In this document: piece after piece, positions 5,625-10,415 of the stretch | Position numbering within the stretch: the first letter of the stretch is position 1 | Layout of the letters: every line of letters begins with the position of its first letter | The notes under the pieces: model-generated | Told to the model about the DNA's origin: nothing | Database searches by the model: none | Seen by the model: the letters and a program-made list of their open reading frames with translations, nothing else | Source of the DNA: Deltaproteobacteria bacterium | GTDB lineage: Bacteria; Desulfobacterota_B; Binatia; UBA9968 | Length of the DNA: 10,415 bases | Direction: 5' to 3' | NCBI GenBank assembly: GCA_027297485.1 | Contig: JAPUHZ010000051.1 | Location: 1-10,415, forward strand | Program-made: the position numbers and the translations under genes

Positions 5625-6353
5625 ATGGATTCTTATAACTACGATTCTTATGGGCAATGCGATGTAGGGGCGCCCGATTTTCGCTCAGTGGCGCAAGTAG
5701 GGACAAAGGCGCCGGATTTTGCCATAACCGACCTTGACGGCAAGAGAATTGCTCTCGCGGATTTCAGAGGCAAAAAGCACGTGCTGTTAGAGTTCGGGAG
5801 CGTCACTTGACCTCCCTTTGTGGGGGAGGTTCCTCCACTAAGCAGCCTCCATGAAAAGTACCAACCAAAGGGATTTGAATTTTTTATTATCTATGTCCGT
5901 GAAGCCCACCCGGGAGAGAACTTTCCGCACCATGCCTCCTTTGAAGACAAGCTTGCCCACGCGAGGAAGCTGCGGGATTTAGAGGGGGTGAAGATCCCGA
6001 TCCTTGTGGATGACCTGCAAGGAAGCACGCACGAGGCCTACGGTCTTCGTTCCAATATGGTCTATCTGATCGACCGTGAGGGGACCGTAGTTTACAAGTC
6101 GGACTGGACGGATGCCGTCGAGCTGGACGGCATGTGTAAGAGTCTCATCCGTCTGGATGAGAAAAGGGCACGCCATGTGCCCATTATCCGCAAAGGCTCT
6201 TCTGAAAGGCTTCATTGGATACCCATGGATCGAGCGCTGCGCGAACGAGTCTATCAACGCTCCGGAGAGAAGGCGATTAAAGACTACCTGAATGCGACGG
6301 GTCACCTTCCCAACGCCACAGATGCGGAAAAGTCCAAGGTGAGGTTGTCTTGA
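5625..6353 (+). CDS. Iodothyronine-deiodinase-like selenoprotein, thioredoxin fold
   Basis: The frame covers 242 residues if the UGA at 5808-5810 is selenocysteine (residue 62). The context LLEFGSVT-U-PPF followed by IIYVREAHP (Glu93-Ala-His-Pro96) is the signature of the T4 deiodinase family, whose animal members have GS-x-T-U-PPF and an EAHP segment and use Sec to remove iodine. Bacterial relatives share the redoxin fold; their substrate is generally unknown, and iodide chemistry should not be assumed. Residues 27-55 (GTKAPDFAITDLDGKRIALA) are the usual redoxin entry strand. There is no signal peptide, so it is probably cytoplasmic. A C-terminal extension of about 50 residues after 190 has no recognised motif. 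AGGGAG precedes ATG 5625. It ends with TGA at 6351-6353, read here as a true stop since no Sec-type motif or hairpin follows. It probably shares an operon with the CMD gene. Confidence 0.88.
5820..5838 (+). promoter_or_regulatory. SECIS-like hairpin of the deiodinase-like selenoprotein
   Basis: GTGGGGG (5820-5826) pairs with CCTCCAC (5832-5838), seven pairs including one G-U, around the loop AGGTT. The loop starts 16 nt after the UGA and has G at position 2, the same distance as in the CMD gene. The loop resembles the AGGUCU of the E. coli fdhF SECIS. Confidence 0.75.
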
Positions 6354-6357
6354 AGAG

Positions 6358-7428
6358 CTATTTCTTCCTTAGGTACAGCTCTGTGTTTGGATAGTGGTCC
6401 ACCCACCCGAACCAAAATGAGGGAGTAGTCGGTAGGGGCTTAAGTTTTTTGCCCTTTAATTTTCCTTGGACCGCGATACCGGTCAGGCCATTCCAAACTG
6501 AGCCTGTAGTGTCCTCAACAAGGAGAAACCCCTTTTTATCCGACCGTTGGACTTTCTTGAAGGAAAGGTTTTTTCCTTCCACCTTCCTTTTGAAAATCAC
6601 ACCTGTCGCAGTCTCAGCGTCAAAGACAACCAGGAGAGGTACCCCGTGGAAGGTATCGTTCATGACAGACTCACGACTCAGGGCCGAGAAGGGATAGGCC
6701 TTGGCCTTGTCATTGAGAACTAACCCCAGGACATATTCTTTGGGGTAAATTCTTTTATCCGACAGACGGGTGGGGATGATGCCGGTGTCACGAGAGCGGT
6801 AATAGGACTCATAGGGATCGCGGAGGGAGCCAAAGAGAGGCTTTCGCCCGCTGTTTAGGACCTTGGAGCTAGGATAAAGCCTTCTCCAAGTCTCCCAACG
6901 GGTGAACATGGACTGGAGAGGCTTGAGTTGTTCTCCCTTAAGTGGACCCCTTATTGCCGCCCCGACCAAATGACTCCATAGGCTCTCTGTTTGATGATCA
7001 TACATGATGAGAGAATTGGCATGCAGTTTTCCGGAGACCCCAAACGTCAGCTCTTTTCCTGCGATTCGACGGTCATACACGATGGCCGTATAGCAGAGCG
7101 GTCACCAGGTGACCGCAATAGGTATACCTCCAACCTTATCGTTGACGATTTCACGGCGGCTTAGGGTGGGAACAGGATAGGCACGACTATCGCCCGCTAT
7201 CTCCACACCGACTACAGCATCCTTACCGCTAAGCCAGGAGGCTTTGTTTCCCTCTTCAAACGAAGGAGAAAGTATAGCCGGAATAGCATCCTTGGGCAGA
7301 ACAGTGACAATCTCGTCAGGACGTAGATCTGCTCCCCCTGCAACGGATACATTAAGCAGCACCCAAAGAGAGAGGGTAAAATAAGATATTTTACGCAGGC
7401 AAAACACTCGGTTCTTACAACAACCCAT
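6358..7428 (-). CDS. Secreted DUF3179-family selenoprotein (UPLC)
   Basis: A 356-residue frame results if the UGA at 7104-7102 is selenocysteine (residue 109). DUF3179 proteins carry CPLC-x-x-A followed by a Y/F-DRR segment and 'ELTFGVSG'. Here the text reads IAVTW-U-PLCYTAIVYDRR and then the same GKELTFGVSGKL, so Sec replaces the first Cys of the CxxC pair (Sec109-Pro-Leu-Cys112). Other family landmarks follow: MYDHQTESLWS, SVWNGLTG, and a C-terminal WVDHYPNTELY. The N-terminus has a basic region and hydrophobic core, cleaved near residue 30-33, so the protein is exported. The family's biochemical activity is not established; UxxC suggests thiol redox chemistry. A SECIS-like hairpin lies at 7069-7089 and an ECF-type promoter at 7438-7466. 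The ribosome site is poor. The stop is TAG, 4 nt from the convergent gene's stop. Confidence 0.87.
7069..7089 (-). promoter_or_regulatory. SECIS-like hairpin of the DUF3179 selenoprotein
   Basis: On the minus strand ACGGCCAT (7089-7082) pairs with ATGACCGT (7076-7069), eight positions with one C-A mismatch, around the loop CGTGT. The loop begins 20 nt after the UGA and has G second. Confidence 0.68.
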
Positions 7429-7437
7429 CCTTTTTAA

Positions 7438-7466
7438 AATAACACTTACGTCGGCAAGAAAGTTCC
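7438..7466 (-). promoter_or_regulatory. ECF-type promoter before the DUF3179 selenoprotein
   Basis: Minus strand: GGAACTT (7466-7460), 16 nt, GTTATT (7443-7438), inside the 46-nt gap after the peroxiredoxin-like gene. The -10 ends 9 nt before the ATG at 7428, so a transcript from it would be nearly leaderless. That is unusual and lowers confidence, although read-through from the upstream promoter would also supply this gene. Confidence 0.45.
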
Positions 7467-7474
7467 CAAAAAGG

Positions 7475-8065
7475 CTAAGGGATTTTTCTCAGGGCCCGCA
7501 AAATCTGCTTATTGCTCGGCCTCACAATATAATCCACCTCAACAAACCGCCAGCGGATCACTCCCTGTCTGTCAATGATGTAGGTGGCGGGATGCGGCCA
7601 GCCAGGGCCATTAGGATTAAAAATGCCATAGCGGTCGATGACTTTGTGGTTTTTGTCCTCGAGCATGGGAAGATTGAATCCTCCAGGAGATCCCCCACCT
7701 AGATGCTGAGCAAACCTTTTTGAAGTCTGATGGTCGTCGACACTCACTGCCAGGATTTGGACCTCGTCCTTCTCTTTCTTGGTCAAAAGGGTGTTCAGCT
7801 TCACGAGCTGTTCTGTACAATAAGGTCACCAATGGCCACGATAAAAAACCAGGACTACATTCTTCTTACCCCGAAAGTCAGAAAGTGAAATTCTCTTCCC
7901 GTCCGTATTCTCAAGGGTGAAATCGGGCGCCTTATCTCCAAGCTTAACCCTTTCCAGGTCGGTCGGTTTTAAATTCGCCCCGTCAGTAGGACCCAATTGG
8001 GCATAGATTGGTGAGACGGAGAAGAAGACAACAAAAACTATGCCTATGAGACGATTTTGCAGCAT
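7475..8065 (-). CDS. Secreted peroxiredoxin-like selenoprotein (UPYC)
   Basis: The 196-residue frame includes the UGA at 7828-7826 as selenocysteine (residue 80). VFYRGHW-U-PYCTEQL matches the RGxWCPYC active site of the AhpC/TSA-type peroxiredoxin-like group, with Sec in place of the first Cys (Sec80-Pro-Tyr-Cys83). Residues 1-22 form a signal peptide ending PIYA, so it acts in the envelope. The redoxin entry segment KAPDFTLENTDGKRISLSD lies upstream of the active site, and the family's HPATYIIDRQGVIRWRFVEV lies near the C-terminus. It probably reduces peroxides or disulfides. A SECIS-like hairpin lies at 7796-7810, and a strong ECF-type promoter (8082-8110) precedes the gene, with CGGAGGG as ribosome site before ATG 8063-8065. 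The DUF3179 selenoprotein follows after 46 nt. The stop is TAG. Confidence 0.89.
7796..7810 (-). promoter_or_regulatory. SECIS-like hairpin of the peroxiredoxin-like selenoprotein
   Basis: On the minus strand CAGCT (7810-7806) pairs with AGCTG (7800-7796) around the loop CGTGA. The loop begins 20 nt after the UGA, with G second. Loop and distance nearly match those of the neighbouring DUF3179 gene (CGTGT, 20 nt). Confidence 0.7.
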
Positions 8066-8081
8066 AAACCCTCCGATTATA

Positions 8082-8110
8082 TTTAACGCCCCTCACCTTA
8101 TTTTGGTTCC
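8082..8110 (-). promoter_or_regulatory. ECF-type promoter before the peroxiredoxin-like selenoprotein
   Basis: Minus strand: GGAACCA (8110-8104), 16 nt, GTTAAA (8087-8082), continuing to TATAA as in the sigma operon's own promoter, which also reads GTTAAATAT. The -10 ends 16 nt before the ATG at 8065 and leaves room for the CGGAGGG ribosome site. It is the best evidence that the local sigma factor controls a selenoprotein gene. Confidence 0.65.
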
Positions 8111-8123
8111 TTCCTTTCAACCT

Positions 8124-8930
8124 CTAGAGACCTCTTTTTATCTGCTGGACGGAACGCTTTCGCAAAGCCTGGTGGGAAGCCCATCGGAAAAGGTTCGGCA
8201 TGAGCCTTTTGAAAAAACATGCCAAGGCTAACCAGAGTGGGATAACCACCTCAAACTTCTTCCTCACGATCGCTTGGATTATCACCCGTGAGACCACATC
8301 CGTATTCAGCACCAAAAAAGCGGGGGCATTAGGGGCTATATCGTCAAAATGCAAGTGGAATTTTGTCCGAACCGGGCCCGGGCAAACCACGGAGACATGA
8401 ATACCCAGAGGTCTGAGTTCATGGTAGAGGCTCTCGCTCAGGCCAATCAAAGCAAATTTAGTGGCAGAGTAGGTTGCCACATTCGGAAAGCCGATCTTTC
8501 CCGAGACCGAGGAGATGTTGACGATATGGCCGGACCGTCTCTCTATCATCGGCGGAAGGACTTCCTTGATACAATAAACTGCGCCCAATAAGTTCGTCCG
8601 TACCATTCCTTCGATGGAGTCCAAGGGAAGGTCAGAAAAACTCTTATGAATGCCGAAGCCGGCATTGTTGATTAGGATATCGATCTTACCGTACTCCTCG
8701 AGGACCCTCTTGACCATCGCCTTGACCTGCTGAGGGTCACCCACATCGCAAACATGAACAGCAGAGGATGGACTAGCATTCCTCATCTCAGACAGTGTTG
8801 CTTGCATTCGTTCCTGAGAACGACCACAACCAACCACCGTTGCCCCTCTCTTGGTCAAGTCGACCGCGAGCTGTCGACCGATGCCACTGGAAACTCCCGT
8901 AATAAGGATCACCTGCTTTTTGAATTCCAT
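8124..8930 (-). CDS. Short-chain dehydrogenase/reductase (classical SDR)
   Basis: The 268-residue protein has every classical SDR landmark: the cofactor motif TGVSSGIG at 11-18, NNAG at 88-91, catalytic Ser141 in ISSVSG, and Tyr154-x3-Lys158 in YSATK, followed by CPGPVRT at 183-189. Cofactor preference leans to NADP(H), judging by Arg37 in the CGRSQER segment after the second strand. A C-terminal hydrophobic stretch (about 228-242, VVIPLWLALACFF) and a basic tail resemble membrane-associated SDRs of the DltE/YqjQ kind. The substrate is unknown. The ATG at 8930 has only a weak AAGG ribosome site. The epimerase-type gene lies 50 nt upstream, so the two are probably co-transcribed; no link to the selenoproteins is evident beyond position. 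The stop is TAG. Confidence 0.93.
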   Translation of the reverse strand: MEFKKQVILITGVSSGIGRQLAVDLTKRGATVVGCGRSQERMQATLSEMRNASPSSAVHVCDVGDPQQVKAMVKRVLEEYGKIDILINNAGFGIHKSFSDLPLDSIEGMVRTNLLGAVYCIKEVLPPMIERRSGHIVNISSVSGKIGFPNVATYSATKFALIGLSESLYHELRPLGIHVSVVCPGPVRTKFHLHFDDIAPNAPAFLVLNTDVVSRVIIQAIVRKKFEVVIPLWLALACFFKRLMPNLFRWASHQALRKRSVQQIKRGL

Positions 8931-8980
8931 AAGGACCTTAACTTTTTTTTAGACAGCTCACTTGAGACACTGCTGTAACT

Positions 8981-9889
8981 TTACGATGAGAGGCAGTCCT
9001 GAAGGGCTTCCTGGACATTTGGATATTTGAAGTTATACCCCAACCTTTGGGCTTCTGCCGGCAGCACGCGTTGGCCGGTAAGAAGCATCTCGGCCATTTC
9101 TCCTAAAAGCAGGCGCAGTACGAAAGAAGGCACCGGGGCCCAAGAGGGTCGGTGTAGGACCTTGCCCAAGGTCTTACAAAACTCCTTCATCGTAACCGGG
9201 TTAGGGGCGGTGGCATTGACAACCCCATGGGCGTTGGGATGCTCCAGCAAGAATAGAATCAACCCGACCTCGTCCTCCAATTGAATCCACGACATCCACT
9301 GGCTCCCTGTTCCAAGAGGCCCGCCAGCGAAGAGCTTAAATGGAGGGACCATCTTGGCCAGGGCCCCACCCCCTTTTCCAAGGACAATGCCGGTACGTAG
9401 CCTTATGACTCGAAGACCGTACTCTTCCGCTTTAAGTGCCTCTTTCTCCCACTCGAAGCAGACCCGGGATAAAAAGTCCGTGCCCTGTTCAGTCGTCTCT
9501 GTAAGCATCTCATCTCCATGGGGACCGTAATAACCGATAGCTGAGGCATTGAGCAAAACTTTCGGTTTCTCTTTGGCTTTGGCAATGGCTGCCACCAGGG
9601 CACGTGTCGTGTCGATTCGACTTGAGCGCAATTTTCCTTTTTGCGTTTCGGTCCACCTCTTCCCGGCTATAGGCTCACCTGCCAAGTGGATCACGCCATC
9701 CGCCCCATCGACGACTCTCTCCCAGGGGCCGTCAGACCCCAACTCCCAGATTACGCCTTTTATGCCGTGTGAGATTGTGTCGGGCAGTGGTGAGCGGGTT
9801 AGCAGAGTGAGGGAATGGCCCTGTTCCAATAGCAGAGTACAGAGGGCCGATCCTATAAACCCTGTTCCTCCTGTAATGACTAGTTTCAT
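8981..9889 (-). CDS. TIGR01777-family (YfcH/SDR39U1-like) NAD(P)-binding epimerase-type protein
   Basis: The 302-residue protein is an extended SDR. GGTGFIG (7-13) is the Rossmann cofactor loop, 'GVIHLAGEPIAGKRWTE' and 'LLNASAIGYYGPHGDEML' are signatures of the YfcH/SDR39U1 group, and the C-terminal DUF1731 segment (LLLGEMAEMLLTGQRVLPAE, to about 298) is complete. Length is normal for the family. Its physiological substrate is not established. The start is ATG 9887-9889, with CAGGAGA about 9 nt upstream; the stop is TAA. It heads a minus-strand pair with the SDR gene and diverges from the FabF-type gene with roughly 55 nt between starts. Confidence 0.93.
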   Translation of the reverse strand: MKLVITGGTGFIGSALCTLLLEQGHSLTLLTRSPLPDTISHGIKGVIWELGSDGPWERVVDGADGVIHLAGEPIAGKRWTETQKGKLRSSRIDTTRALVAAIAKAKEKPKVLLNASAIGYYGPHGDEMLTETTEQGTDFLSRVCFEWEKEALKAEEYGLRVIRLRTGIVLGKGGGALAKMVPPFKLFAGGPLGTGSQWMSWIQLEDEVGLILFLLEHPNAHGVVNATAPNPVTMKEFCKTLGKVLHRPSWAPVPSFVLRLLLGEMAEMLLTGQRVLPAEAQRLGYNFKYPNVQEALQDCLSS

Positions 9890-9943
9890 GACGCTGTCTC
9901 CTGATATGGTTTCAAATGCTTAACTTAAGTGGCATTGAGTGCT

Positions 9944-10415
9944 ATGAGTCCTATGTCGGATGAGATCAAACTATTTCCCGACCGAAGTGTCAAGATGCTG
10001 AAGGACAATGGAAAGGCCTCGCGAAGGAGAGTTGTCGTTAGTGGGTTAGGGGTCATGAGCCCCAACGGCATAGGAACTGAGGCCTTTTGGCAGGCTACCC
10101 GCAGCGGAACGAGTGGCGTAGACACAATTAGCTCTTTCGATCCTTCCTCTCTTCCTTGCCAGATTGCGGGTGAAATTAGAGATTTCCGGCCAGAGAACTA
10201 TTTTTCTCCCAAGGAGCTAAAGCGCGTGGCTCGGTCGGTCCCTCTGGCCATTGGAGCTACAAAAGAAGCGCTACAATCCGCCCGGGTTGATTTCGAGACC
10301 ATGACCTTGGAAGAGAAGCGCTCATGGGGAGTGATTCTAGGAAGCGGGGGGGGAACACCTGATTTTACGGAGGAACAATACCGACTCTATTTCAGTGATC
10401 AGCTAAGAAAGGCAA
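9944..10415 (+). CDS. fabF: FabF-type 3-oxoacyl-ACP synthase, partial at right edge
   Basis: The open frame runs off the window end. From about codon 25 it matches the N-terminus of condensing enzymes of the FabF/KAS II group: RRRVVVSGLGVMSPNGIGTE, then SGVDTISSFDPSSLPCQIAG and 'LKRVARSVPLAIGATKEAL', with 'WGVILGSGGG' near the edge. The enzyme would extend acyl-ACP chains by condensation with malonyl-ACP. The catalytic Cys and two His lie beyond the window, so FabF and related polyketide or secondary ketosynthases cannot be separated. The start is uncertain: in-frame candidates are GTG 9929, ATG 9944, ATG 9953 and ATG 9995, none with a clear ribosome site; an in-frame TAA at 9926-9928 sets the upstream limit. 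Confidence 0.87.
   Translation, partial: MSPMSDEIKLFPDRSVKMLKDNGKASRRRVVVSGLGVMSPNGIGTEAFWQATRSGTSGVDTISSFDPSSLPCQIAGEIRDFRPENYFSPKELKRVARSVPLAIGATKEALQSARVDFETMTLEEKRSWGVILGSGGGTPDFTEEQYRLYFSDQLRKA

Noticed and set aside
6351..6353. TGA at the end of the deiodinase-like gene as a second Sec codon.
   Set aside because: No Cys-type motif and no suitable hairpin follow; reading on would overlap the convergent gene.
4998..8065. Genome-wide reassignment of UGA to an amino acid (Trp or Gly codes).
   Set aside because: UGA ends the NPC-repeat gene and the deiodinase-like gene at natural protein ends, and most genes contain no internal UGA. The four internal UGAs sit only at redox Cys positions.
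4998..8065. Four independent nonsense mutations or sequencing errors making pseudogenes.
   Set aside because: Frames stay open and conserved on both sides, all four hits fall on catalytic Cys positions, and each is followed by a matching hairpin.
9925..10125. Minus-strand open frame opposite the right-edge gene.
   Set aside because: The plus strand here encodes a clear FabF-type N-terminus; the minus frame is a shadow without family resemblance.
1..10415. CRISPR arrays, tRNA/rRNA genes, insertion sequences or integrase genes.
   Set aside because: I saw no spaced direct repeats, cloverleaf sequences, transposase motifs or terminal inverted repeats flanking a gene.

Overview
The window reads as chromosomal DNA from an uncultured, selenocysteine-using, probably Gram-negative bacterium. 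Secreted proteins, membrane-anchored thioredoxins and ECF signalling fit lineages such as Desulfobacterota or Methylomirabilota/NC10, but no gene here fixes the phylum. The central observation is that four consecutive genes between about 5.0 and 8.1 kb each carry one in-frame UGA. In each gene the UGA falls exactly where the protein family has a redox cysteine, and each is followed 16 or 20 nt later by a small hairpin with a 5-nt loop whose second base is G. I read these as selenocysteine codons with bacterial SECIS elements, so eight apparent half-genes are four full-length selenoproteins: an AhpD/CMD-like protein (CxxU), an iodothyronine-deiodinase-like protein (TUPPF), a DUF3179 protein (UPLC) and a peroxiredoxin-like protein (UPYC).

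Layout. 28-2538 (minus strand) is a probable operon: a conserved hypothetical protein, an ECF sigma factor, a zinc-finger (ZAS) membrane anti-sigma factor, and a secreted cupredoxin-like protein. 2539-2704 is a divergent promoter region. 2705-4664 (plus) holds a four-helix membrane protein with seven Asn-Pro-Cys repeats, a 59-residue secreted peptide, a broken short ORF, a small CxxC/CxxC protein and a TlpA/ResA-type thioredoxin. 4665-4997 is a non-coding stretch with three hairpins. 4998-6353 (plus) is the CMD and deiodinase-like pair. 6358-8065 (minus) is the peroxiredoxin-like and DUF3179 pair, converging on the first pair with 4 nt between the stop codons. 8124-9889 (minus) holds two short-chain dehydrogenase-type genes. 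A FabF-type ketosynthase (plus) runs off the right edge.

How it may work together. Six intergenic sites share GGAAC, 18 nt, then GTT followed by mostly A/T bases, an ECF-type promoter shape with invariant spacing. They lie in front of the sigma operon, the NPC-repeat protein, the 59-aa peptide, the broken ORF, the peroxiredoxin-like selenoprotein and the DUF3179 selenoprotein. A weaker copy precedes the CMD/deiodinase-like pair. This suggests that the local sigma/anti-sigma pair controls itself and a neighbouring set of thiol and selenol redox proteins, partly cytoplasmic (CMD, deiodinase-like) and partly envelope-located (peroxiredoxin-like, DUF3179, TlpA-like, cupredoxin-like, NPC protein). 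The selenocysteine machinery (selA, selB, selC, selD) is not in the window and must lie elsewhere for this reading to hold.
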